In this document: piece by piece, positions 44,601-55,900 of the stretch
How positions within the stretch are numbered: position 1 is the first letter of the stretch
Layout: each line of letters opens with the position of its first letter
NCBI GenBank assembly: GCA_963965975.1
Contig: OZ014416.1
Span: 8,474,432 to 8,538,431 of the forward strand
DNA: 64,000 bases
Direction of reading: 5' to 3'
DNA from: Xestospongia bergquistia
Taxonomy: Eukaryota > Porifera > Demospongiae > Haplosclerida > Petrosiidae
Made by a program: the position numbers and the translations under genes
Notes under the pieces: model-generated
Told to the model about the DNA's origin: nothing
Database searches by the model: none
The model's input: only the letters and a program-made list of their open reading frames with translations

Positions 44601-47600
44601 TGAGGAAACAGATATCATTCTCCCTCCTGATGTTGAGCTTGTGAGCTGTTTCTATAAAATTGAAACAACTGGAAAATTTTCAAAACCTATTGAACTTTAT
44701 CTTCAACATAATGTTCAACTCACATCACAAGAAGAATGTAAACAGTTAGCCTTTATAAAAGCTAAAAGTCCGCCACCTTATAAATTTGAGTTAGTGCCAA
44801 TTGAAATTGATCAAAAGTTCAAGCCTAATGACAACTCAGGTGTTGTAAGAGTCTCTGATTTCTCTGTATTCAGCATTGTCAAGATCAAGCAAAAGTTAAA
44901 AAGTATTTTCTTTCGATCACCATCTTCCAGCTATGTGATGACAGTATTTTTCAAGCATTTGTTAAGGTCCAGTTGGGCAATCCAAGCAGTGGTCACAAAG
45001 AATCTTGGACCTTTTCTTAAGGTAATCAATTTCAAGTAAAGTAATTTTGTACTAAGTTAACACAATCCTCAATATATATATTATATTTACTATTTTGTCT
45101 GTATTAGAGAGTTAGCACTGACAAATGTTTTGAAGGTTGGAATAAGATAGAAACATTCTCTTTTCACTTTGGTCCAGAAGTCAATGAAGTGACATCTTTA
45201 CTTGTCAATGACTACTATGACATCAAGCCATTGAAAAAGCCATGTCAAGTAAGATCTTAAACCTTTTTAATGTAAAGGATCATAATATTATTTCGATAAG
45301 GTCACTAAGGAAGCTGTTGATAAAAGTCAACCTGACACTGCCCTACATTACTTAAAATTAAAAGCTTCACTCAAAGCCGACCAAGAGCTTACAGATTTAG
45401 AGCTCACATTTAAGGGAATGAAAGCTGGAGAGAGTTTAGTTATTGCAAGAGAAGAATTACAACAAATACAAAGTAAGACAGGTATGAGATATTAAAGATA
45501 CTGTTGTAATCATAATTGTTCTGATTTATAATTAATTTACGCTATTCTTTAGAGGATGTCACCACTGCTCAATCTGTTTCCAAACATTCAGAGCCCTTGT
45601 CTCAAAAAGAAATTTATAATGACTTGTTATGTGAGCATAAATTACAAAAATGTTTTTCAATTTGTTACTATGACATATATCATTTTACTATTAGGTGAAG
45701 GACCAAAGCCACTTGCTACTCTTTCTACTAGTCAACCTAGTTCTACCAGTACCCTTCCTCATACTACTTCTACAACTTTTCCTATTTCTCCTACTTCAAT
45801 TGCTAGTACTCCTAGTTCTGTTGATAAACAATCTTCTATTGGTACTCCTCCTATTGTCAGTGATCCTTCTTCTTACAGTACAAAATCTTCATGTCAATCA
45901 AACATTCCAAATGACTTGTTATGTGAGTGATTTAAGTGTAAAATGAAAGTTGTTATTGGAGATTGTACATTAACATTATGTAATAGTATGGATAAGCATT
46001 TTTCTTCATTAGGTAAGGTACCAAAGAAGCGTCACCTGATGACATTACTTCATCCAATTAAGTACATGTGGAATACATTTGGTGAACAACTTGAAGTACC
46101 TTATGGTGATATAAAGTCTGCAGAGTACAATGAGGCCTATGGAGATACTACAAAACTCTCTGAAGTCCTTCAGGTCTGGATGAATAAGAAAACTCGTCTG
46201 GTTTGTTGGCAAACAATTATTAGTGTTGTAGAAGAACCACCTGTAGAAAACAAAATAGTAGCTGATAATATATATCAGTTCTTAACAAGACCAGACATTC
46301 AGAATGAATATATGTCTTTTCTTCATCATACTGGTAAAATAAGATTTATTATTTATAAGATGTTCTTTGTCATCACTCAAGGTCAAATGATCAGTACTTT
46401 TAATTCTCCTCCTCCAATTGCACCAAAACCTACTGAAAAGAAAGGTATAAGTTCTAACTAAGTTTTAGATTAATCATCAATTTTTCCTTTTCAAGTAGAG
46501 ATAGATGAAATGGAACAAGAAGCTCCATTACAATCATCTAATCCTATTGGAGTAAGAACTATTTTTAAAACTATCAAAATGTTTTTTTCTTTCTTAGTTT
46601 GCTGCTCATTGTCTTAATAAACAAGCTAAACAATGGGAGGAGAAAGATAATGATATGATAGTAGCTACTAAACGAATGGCCAGACTGATGATGAAAATGT
46701 CAAAGTTTTCCAGGTATATGTATCATAGAGAATAAGCTTTATTATTAATATTATTATTATTAATTTTCATATAATATATTAATTATTGTTACTTAATATT
46801 GTATAAAGGGATAAACTTATAATGATATCAACTATAAATTACAATACTTTATTGTTACATATAATTTTTTGCCATTCATTAGAATATAAACATTCTCTTT
46901 CATTACAACATGTTACTTTATTGAATTTATACTTAAATCACTGTTGTGTTGTGGTATTATTAATTTACATAGTGATGAAGTTGGTGAGGTGACATCCAAA
47001 AAGGATTTTATGGAAACAGCTATCCTTATAACAAAGGAGAGCGAAGATGTTATCAAAATGGCTAAGAAAGTTGCTACCTTTTGCAGAGATGAACAAATTA
47101 ACAAAGTTAGTAAAACATTAATTTTATCTAGTAACTAAAGATTATGATAGTTTGTTAGGTAGTGATAGGATATTAAATTTGCATTGAACATAATATATAT
47201 TTTGTGTGACATTCTATCATGATATCCAAAGACACTATAATGAGTAACTTTTCTTATCAAGTATATTTTGTTTATAACCTATAGTCACAAAGAAAGAAAC
47301 TTATATTCTGTCATATTATGTTCATCTTATTTTTTGTTGTATGATACATTATTTAAAATTTTTAATTTAAATTTTATAGAGTTTGGTACAAAGTCATACA
47401 GCAATTGAAAGTATTGCTCATCAACTTAAAATAAATGTCTCTGTAGAGAATACCAGAAAAAAAGGAAAAGGTAATCATGAATATAATTGATTATAATAGT
47501 TATTATTAAATGATAAGTAATAATCTAAAGTCATTCATTTTTACATAGACCCAAAAGAAGATAAGGAAGCCACTCAACTGTTGACAGTTAATGCTGAGAA

Positions 47601-47712
47601 CCTAATGTCTGCAGTGTCTGATATACTCAGTATTACTGAGAGTGCTATAATAGCAATACCTCATGAAGACCATGCTCAACTGACTGGCCTAATAAGTTGG
47701 GTTAAAAGTTGA
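41620..47712 (+). CDS. Gene E: ANK-ZU5-UPA-Death-vinculin-tail protein with rebuilt 5' end
   Basis: Exons: 41602-41661 (ATG 41620, [14 protein letters not shown]), 41733-41825, 42027-42125, 42295-42393, 42799-42897, 43056-43154, 43313-43411, 43565-43663, 43817-43915, 44205-44388, 44453-45021, 45108-45248, 45301-45481, 45553-45630, 45695-45922, 46013-46333, 46382-46444, 46496-46551, 46598-46713, 46973-47105, 47380-47470, 47549-47712. Sum 3153 nt, giving 1050 aa, in phase throughout. The usual MAAIRR-type first exon is absent; the start codon lies instead in a diverged copy of the acidic hinge exon (paralogues: [16 protein letters not shown]). One dead ANK exon (about 44061-44159) must be skipped, which keeps frame. 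Domains as in B and F, about residues 15-337 ANK, 338-634 ZU5-UPA, 737-843 DD, 884-1050 tail. Confidence 0.8.
41733..44388 (+). CDS. Gene E ankyrin-repeat exons (9 intact)
   Basis: N-cap 41733-41825 ([19 protein letters not shown], two codons shorter than in paralogues), seven 99-nt repeats, and C-cap 44205-44388 ([18 protein letters not shown]). Repeats vary at the usual positions ([64 protein letters not shown]). Confidence 0.88.
42489..42742. mobile_element. MITE in a gene E intron (TA target site)
   Basis: 254 bp with long imperfect terminal inverted repeats: starts CACTGCAAAAATTGATTGG, and the end reads, in reverse complement, CACTATAAAAATTAAATAG. Complementarity extends towards the middle (for example ACTGTTTTCATTACTAATGT against ACATTAGTAATGAAAATAGT). 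Flanked by TA on both sides, where the intact family intron has a single GATATAATTGATG. No coding capacity. TA duplication and CACTG ends suggest a Tc1/mariner-type non-autonomous element (inference). Confidence 0.8.
44061..44159 (+). pseudogene. Dead ankyrin exon in gene E
   Basis: Recognisable repeat exon (TGGACAGCTCTATATTGGGCC) with a damaged acceptor (GTAAG|GTCAATGG in place of TAG|GATCAATGG), an insertion after GGCC that shifts frame, and stops (ATG TAA; TTT AG). Skipping it joins 43915 to 44205 in phase. Confidence 0.75.
44453..45481 (+). CDS. Gene E ZU5 domain and UPA-like segment
   Basis: Exons 44453-45021, 45108-45248, 45301-45481. Subtype II ([27 protein letters not shown]). [12 protein letters not shown] and KPIELYLQH are present. 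UPA-like part: [44 protein letters not shown]. Asp-Phe-Ser again replaces the self-cleaving motif. Confidence 0.75.
46013..46333 (+). CDS. Gene E Death domain exon
   Basis: [20 protein letters not shown] ... [40 protein letters not shown]. Subtype II, shared with F; two residues longer than subtype I. Preceded by two Ser/Thr/Pro-rich linker exons (45553-45630, 45695-45922). Confidence 0.82.
46382..47712 (+). CDS. Gene E Pro-rich hinge and vinculin-like tail
   Basis: One Pro-rich exon ([14 protein letters not shown]), acidic hinge 46496-46551, tail 46598-46713, 46973-47105, 47380-47470, 47549-47712. Subtype II as in B ([63 protein letters not shown]). Frame open to TGA, so here the complete tail can be made, unlike in B. 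Confidence 0.83.
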
Positions 47713-50700
47713 GCTGAAGCTACATCACTTTGAATTGATTTTATATAATTTGTTATGTTTTTATAATTACAATATTTTATATATTGATAAGTGTATTAGA
47801 GACTACAACAATTTTAAGATGAAGTTTTTATATTACCATATAATAATTTTCCCTTTTGACTTAGTTATTTTACTTGCGTTATATAATTTTTGGATATAGT
47901 TTAAAGTTTTTTTTTCTATATGAAATATTGAGTGACTTTCACATCAATTAAAAACTTTTTTATTTCAATATATCATACATGAGTTATACAAAAATGATCT
48001 TACTGCATTATATAATACATTTATACAATAATGGATACTATCAACTTTAGTAATGATCAAGAGAACTATTACTTCAAATTTGGTACTTTATATATTAAGT
48101 ATGCTCTCTAAAAGCATTAGGTGAGTGATTATCAATAATGTGGGTGTGGTTCAAATTTTTAACCACGTGCTCATTGTATCATGCAGCTGCAAAGCAGATT
48201 ACAACTAGGGCTCACTTATTCTCTGAAGCAATGTACAGAATTAATGGATAATACAAGTATTTGTTGTATTATTGTTGAAAATACTTACTCAATAGCTAAC
48301 TTAGTTTGAAGTAATTATTGTAAACTGCAGGCTCAGTTAGTGTGGGTCATTACATTGTGTAGACAATCAACTCACAGACATCAAAAGTTCATCCATTGAT
48401 TTCAGTGGCAGTTCAGGAGTTTATAGTGAGTTCAATACTATTATATAATAATGAATTAGTTAATTAAGGAATAATTTACATGTATATTTATAAACATCTT
48501 TAAAATTTTATTAGCTATTATGATGCTATGGCTGTCATTGTTACTATATATCTCAATACTTCTTGTTGAAGATTGTTAGTTAGTTAGTTAGTTAGTTAGG
48601 ATAACTTAGTTTGAAATTACCAATGTAAATTAAAGTTAGTACAGGTCATCATCACATTGTGTGAATGATTGATACACAGCTATCATAACTTCAACATTGG
48701 TAAGTCAAATATTTAGTACCAGTTCAGGAACGTAGTAAGTTCAATAATATTAGACAATGATGAATTAGTTAAGGAAAAATTTACAAGTAGTTTAATGTAG
48801 CGACAAACGACTTTAAGGTTAGCTGCTATATATGATAATGCGATCATCAGTTTTAACATAACATCTCAGTACTTTGTTGAAGTTTGTCAGTTGCCAGTAT
48901 TAATCAATTGAATTTCACTCTCATGGGTCAGTTAACAACAGAGTGGTGATATAGTCCATTACAAATACATTAAAAGAGAGAGAGAGAGCCGTTGGCTAAC
49001 ATTTGGATGAATCTTCCATAATAGTTAATCAGTCAAAGAAAGACCTACTATTAAGAACATTACATCATTTGCTTATAGTAAAGCAGACTTTATACCATAT
49101 GTTACTATGGAGATTTACTGAAGTATTATGTCCTTAAAAAAGAGTGCTGCACCTTCATGCAATGCAAAGAGAATGTACAGTGTCATTCATACATTTCTCT
49201 AGTTGATATCACTGAAGTATTATGAACTAGAGAAGACTGTATGAAACAAATATTGATTTTACAAGAATATAGTGGACATATGAAGTAACTCGCACAACTA
49301 CTCACTGTTACTGAGGTCCTACTTTCAACTGAAAAGAGGTAATGCCTGCCTATATTTCAAGTTTACTACTCTATAACATTGAAGTTTAGAGTGTATATTC
49401 TAACATGGATGTTGATTGTTCATGGATGTCTGTTGTTAATTGCATAACATTGTAAAAAGAGGGTTCTACTCCAAAATTAACGATGGTACTTAAGCACTAT
49501 ATGTTACTGTGGAGAGATACTAAGTATACAGTCCTTAAAAGAGCTACTAAGATATCTTCACACAATTCAAAGAGAATGTACAGTGTCATTCATATGACAG
49601 TCCATTAAATGATATATGAAAAATAAACATGCTAAGATTACTGCGCATTGAAATATTTATGGTAGAAATATTTACAGTATGTAATGCACATGTTATACTA
49701 TGGTGTTGAAAATGTAGATAGCGTAGATACGACTGAAATGGCTCTTTTGAGATATCTAAAATCTATAGGTGGAATTTCATTATAATAATAATTAATAGTA
49801 ATTAACTGTAATTGACAAGTTAAAATTCATTGATGCAGCGATAGATAGATATAAATTGTGTAAAAAATGAAATTAAATGTATTGATGGCAATGGCAAAAA
49901 GGAAGGAATAGTGATGATATAACATGACATTCTAAGAATCCTTACCAAGTAACTATTATTAGGAAATGCTATGTATTTGAGGGAGAGTCTGAGGTTATGT
50001 TATAATGTTGTGTGAGTCATGACACTTTATATCCGTCTCTGACTTTGTTGAGGAACAAGTGGATTTGTAATTGTACATTAGGTCAAACAACTTCACTCAG
50101 TGTGGGGATCAATTAAAATGGGTGTCAGTCCTCATAGTTAAGACACCACCTATAACCCCAAGGGGCCAAGAATATGACCAACAAACTTTTATTACATTGT
50201 TGCTCTAGTTGGGGCTCTACTAAGGCACCTAGCTAATATGTAGATTTTGTAATATTATTATATGTATTATATATTACACTAATACTTCATTGTTCTTTAT
50301 TCATAAATGCTAGCTACTTATATAGGGATTATCAGAATGTTACACTGTCATCTCTACCTTCATTTTCATAGTCCTTTACTATTTAAATACTCTGATTTCT
50401 ATGACAATATTGTTGTATTTTTGGTCAATATTCCTTGTTACAACTGACTTCATTTTTTAAATAACTATCTCACTCTATCATAATGACATTATTGTAATAA
50501 TAATGGTATATATAATATTATAACAAGTCATGCAAAACTGATAATACAACACCACCATACCTACATAGTGAACAATGTGAGTGTTTTTATAGATTAATGC
50601 ATCACTTTTGTATGAACTTGATTGATTTTTTAACTAATGTACTATGGAATTTATTTTTATTAATTACCTGTTGTGTTTATAGTGATTTCCATGTATAATT

Positions 50701-51225
50701 GTGAACTGTTTGTAGGAAAAGCCAATTTAACAATTCCATAACTATATATTTGTAGCTATCACACTTAGTTTTAAATATAGTTCTTCTGATAAAATCCATT
50801 TGTTGGATTCATACACAAGGTTATCTACAGAACAGCTTATTTAAAAGTGCAAAGGTTATAATGAGAGTAGCCACGGAATTGTTATATTAGCTCTTTTGAC
50901 ACTCAGTGTACAATCTGACATGATTATACCATAAACTCCACAGTATCTCCACAGTAGCAGCAAGTGGGTTATATTAACCACACAATAATGATTTCAATGC
51001 TTATTTCATTCTCATTATAGGTGTCTTGTAAGCTAAGCTTACAAGTAATATGTCATTTGTACTTGTGTATTATGCTCTCATACTAAATGACATCGAACTG
51101 TCAGATATTTTAATAAGTAATATTCTTATACATATTGATATATGAATTTCATATCATCATGATACCGTATAATGTCCTGTTAGAACAATATCGTAAATGC
51201 AGTTTAAGTCTTTCCCTATCAATTA
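47713..51225. repeat. Gene E 3' flank, paralogous to 17397-20798
   Basis: Gene-free. Carries the dispersed 3' module (48118-48330), the ~330-bp repeat pair (48290-48900), a GTTA tetranucleotide run (about 48577-48599) and the CTCTAGTTGATATCACTG hairpin region (about 49197). Similarity to the B flank ends at CTATCAATTA (51225). Confidence 0.65.
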
Positions 51226-51830
51226 GTAGCATTGTTAGTGTGTGTAATTGTCCTGTTATTAAGAGCTATAGTTGTGTGTATTAGCTAGAGTGTGGTCAGT
51301 TGTCAGAAATGACCAAACTACACTTCTATAATATGTGCAGCCCTTAACAGAACATCTGCTCAGTTATGTGTATCAAAAGTTATTTACACAAGGATTATTA
51401 ATTGTTTAAGGTACGTGACCTGCATTGAACTGTGTAGAAACATGCAGCTAGTAATTAGTTAAATACACAACATGCCTATAGGAAAACCCACCAATTAATG
51501 AGTTCCAAATTATAGCTTTACACTAACTTATAAACTATCATGTATAGGATTTTAGTTGTTAAATATTACAATGAAGGATAGAAAGTAGAATTGAAATTAG
51601 AATTTTGGGGGAAAACTGCAAAGTAGAATATGAAATTACAAAGTAGAAATATGGATGGCTGCCCTTGGCTTCCGTATGTAACATTTAAAATTGTCAAAAG
51701 TACTATAAATGACATCATTAAAATGTAAGAGAAATAAATCAGTAAAAGATCAACTACGACCTTCAAATTGTCTTTAACAAAGGAAGATATGCAGTAATCT
51801 ACTATCTATGGTTAATTAACTTAAATAGTG
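51226..51830. other. Unique gene-free stretch upstream of gene F
   Basis: No exon or repeat recognised; not obviously related to the upstream regions of B or D. Confidence 0.5.
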
Positions 51831-51832
51831 CA

Positions 51833-52066
51833 ACTTCCGCGTGAGTGCCGAAGTCACTACGATATGTGTATATATGCATAATAAAGTGAGATTTTAGTGC
51901 ATCGTTCAGATTATAGCTGTCTTGCGCTAAGGCGCTCGGCAACTAGCTGTCACTCTCAAAAGAAGAAGATTGAAAAGTGTGCCCTGTTTCAAAGAAGAGC
52001 GAAGGAAACTTTGGATCAAACGGATGAACAAAGAATTTGACCAGTGTGGCCTTGACAACTCTGCTA
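51833..52066 (+). promoter_or_regulatory. Promoter-like region and non-coding leader exon of gene F
   Basis: ACTTCCG at 51833, a TATA-like TATATATGCATAATAAAG at about 51868, then the leader block shared with D (GTGTGGCCTTGACAACTCTG) ending in the donor CTGCTA|GTAAGT at 52066. The next exon starts at 52876. Compared with D the leader is more diverged and slightly richer in G and C. Start site inferred only. Confidence 0.45.
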
Positions 52067-52910
52067 GTAAGTAACTTTTACAATTAGGAAGTTATCATCT
52101 TGAATTTTCTCTTGAGTCATAAAATTGAGATTATATACCTGTTAGTGCACATTTCATTCTATAATTTCAATAGAAGTGATTTGATTTTCATGTACACTTG
52201 TGACCATAGAGAGAAAAGGTACACTGACTTTAGACCTTGTTAAATACCTAAGCTCAAGTTAGATTCTAGTCACTACTAGTGCTCAGTCATTGCTCAATAT
52301 TGTAAGACTGGACTCCACCTCTTATTTAGCAAACAAGCTCTGACTAGAGTATCTATGACAAGAGTTATTGAGGTAGAAACTTTGGAATTTTAGTCTTAAG
52401 ATTAAACCATTGCCTTTGTATTGAATACTGATATATGCTAGTTGTAAACAGATATCATTTTCTCTAAAAGCATTCTAATCCGATCTGTAATGTAACATTA
52501 TTTCATTCTATTGTTTATTGTTGATATTAAACAGTAATTTGAAGTTGTATCAAGGATTTTTATCTGTCATTATATAAAGGCTTAATTTAGTGTCTAAGAT
52601 AATCCAGAAAAGAGTAGAGTTAACAGCTAGATATATAATTGTATAGTACACAAATACTGTAAATATAGGTGTAATCATAGGTTGCTATATGCCTTGGTCG
52701 GTCCAATACTGTGCCACTTTACATTATTCATTAATCACATTGTACCCTTCAATATAGAACATGAGTAGAAACTTGTCATCCATAACTTCCTGTCTATTAG
52801 TAGCTATAATATGGTAATTGTTAATTCAATATTCATATACTGTACACTTCTATAAAATGAATGGAGTATTTTTAGGAACACATGCTGATCTTCATATCAT
52901 ATCTTGAAGT

Positions 52911-55900
52911 ATGGCAGCTATAAAACGCATTCTTAATAAAAGGAATCAAGTGAGTTTATATAATATATGTACTATATAGTGTAGTCCACACATATTATAT
53001 TATACTTATCAATGGACACAAATGTTATCCCTTCTAGAAAATGTACATTAGTAAGGTTATCAATGTATAGGGTCCAATAGTCTAATGGTAGACAATTGTC
53101 CATTGCATATTATTAGTATATTAAAATACATCTAGCAAAACTAAGTAGGAGAAGTGGAATAATTCCTATAAAATTGAGTTATTACTATTTATACTTTATT
53201 GGTCTTTGTTTTAAAACTTAAAGACACACCCTCTTTTAAAAGTTATCTTTTATTATAATCTATATCTTACTATTTTCAGAGCTATAATTTATCTTTTGTC
53301 AATGCTGCCAAAAATGGAGACTTAAAGGGAGTCGTGTCAGCTCTTGAAAATGGAGCAGATGTGAATTTTCAAGGCAAGGTTAGTTTAAATAATAGTACTG
53401 TTTTTGGTATAAATGTCTTCCAATAAATTTAGTAAAAATACTTAATGCATTGACTTGTTACTGAAAACAGTTTAATAATTAATGACATCTCAAATTAGCA
53501 ATGTTTTGTTTTATTATTAATTGGCGACATAATCTGACTGTACCATAGTCAGTGTGTATTATAAATAGATATTTTTGTATGTAGTACCTAGTATTAAGTC
53601 TATATCATATTAGTACAGGATATATAGTGTGTACTGTGAGTTAGTGATATAATTGATGTTAATATTGTACTAGTTAATGTTACTTATAATAATTAATTTC
53701 TGTAGGATCAGCAGACAGCTCTACATCAAGCATCGAATAAAGGTCACACTGACATTGTCAAGTTACTGTTAAAATATCAACCTGATCCCAATATTTGTGA
53801 CGAGGTCATTGTATATTTAGTATAGATATTGTTGTATGTACTGTACAGTATTAAGTCTATATCATACTAGTACAGGATACATATTGTATAGTATTAGTTA
53901 GTGATATAATTGATGTTAATATTATCCTAGTCAATGTAACTTATAATAAATAATTTCTGTAGGATCAGCAGACACCTCTACATCAGGCATCGAGTAAAGG
54001 TCACACTTACATTGTCCAGTTACTCTTAGAATATAATGCTGATCCCAATATTTGTGACGAGGTCAGTGTATATTGTATATAATATTGTTGTATGTACTGT
54101 ACAGTATTAAGTCTATATCATACTAGTACAGGATACGTAGTGTATAGTGTGAGTTAGTGATATAATTGATGTTAACATTGTACTAGCTAATGTAACTTAT
54201 AATAATTAATTTCTGTAGTATCAGTGGACACCTTTACATTGCGCCTCAAATAATGGTCATACAGAGATAGTCCAGTTACTCTTACAACATCAAGCTGATC
54301 CTAATATTTGTAACAAGGTCAGTGTGTATCATGTATAGATATTGTTGTATGTACTACATAGTATTAAGTCTATATCATACTAGTACAGGATATATAGTGT
54401 ATAGTGTGAGTTAGTGATATAATTGATGTTAATATTTTACTAGTCAATGTAACATATAATAATTAATTTCTATAGGATCAGTGGACAGCTTTACATTGCG
54501 CCTCAAATAATGGTCATACTGAGATAGTCCAGTTACTCTTACAACATCAAGCTGATCCTAATATTTGTAACAAGGTCAGTGTGTATCATGTATAGATATT
54601 GTTGTATGTACTACATAGTATTATGTCTATATCATACTAGTACAGGATATATAGTGTATAGTGTGAGTTAGTGATATAATTGATGTTAATATTGTACTAG
54701 TCAATGTACCTTACAATAATTAATTTCTACAGTATCAGTGGACAGTTCTATTTTGGGCCTCAAGAAATGGTCATACTGAGATAGTCCAGTTGCTCTTAAA
54801 ATATAATGCTGATCCCAATATTTGTGACATGGTCAGTGCGTATTATGTATAGATAATGTTGTATGTACTACATAGTATTAAGTCTATATCATACTAGTTC
54901 AGGATATATAGTGTATAGTGTGAGTTAGTGATATAATTGATATTAATATTGTACTAGTCAATGTAACTCATAATAGTTAATTTCTGTAGAATCAGAGGAC
55001 TGCTCTACATTGGGCCTCAGAAAATGGTTATACTGAGATAGTCCAGTTACTCTTACAGTATAAAGCTGATCTCAATATTTGTAACAAGGTCAGTGTGTAT
55101 TGTGTATAGATATTGTTGTATGTACTACATAGTATTAAGTCTATATCATACTAGTTCAGGATATATAGTGTGTAGTGTGAGTTAATGATATAATTGATAT
55201 TAATGAAGTACTAGCCAGTGTTAGTTATGATAATGAATTTGTATAGGATCAGGAGACAGCTTTACATTGGGCCTCAAGTAGTGGTCATACTGAGATAGTC
55301 CAGTTATTCTTGCAGTATAAAGCTGATCCCAATATTTGTGACAAGGTCAGTGTGTATCATGTATAGATATTTTTGTATGTACTACATAGTATTAAGTCTA
55401 TATCATACTAGTACAGGATATATAGTTTATAACATGAGTTAGTGATATAATTGATGTTAATATTTTTCTAGTCAATGTAACTTATAAAAATTAATTTCTA
55501 TAGTATAAGAGGACAGCTCTATATTGGGCCTCATATAATGGTCATGCTGAGGTAGTCCAGTTACTCTTAGAACATCAAGCTAATCCCAATATTTATAACA
55601 AGGTCACTGTATATTGTGTATAGATATTGTTGTATGTACTACATAGTATTAAGTCTATATCATACTAGTACAGGATATACAATGTATAGTGTGAGTTAGT
55701 GATATAATTGAGGTTAATATTGTACTAGTCAATGTAATATATAATAATTAATTTCTATAGGATCAGTGGACAGCTTTACATTGGGCTTCATATAATGGTC
55801 ATACTGAGATAGTCCAGTTACTCTTACAACATCAAGCTAATCCCAATATTTATAACAAGGTCAGTGTGTATTGTGTATAGATATTGTTGTATGTACTACA

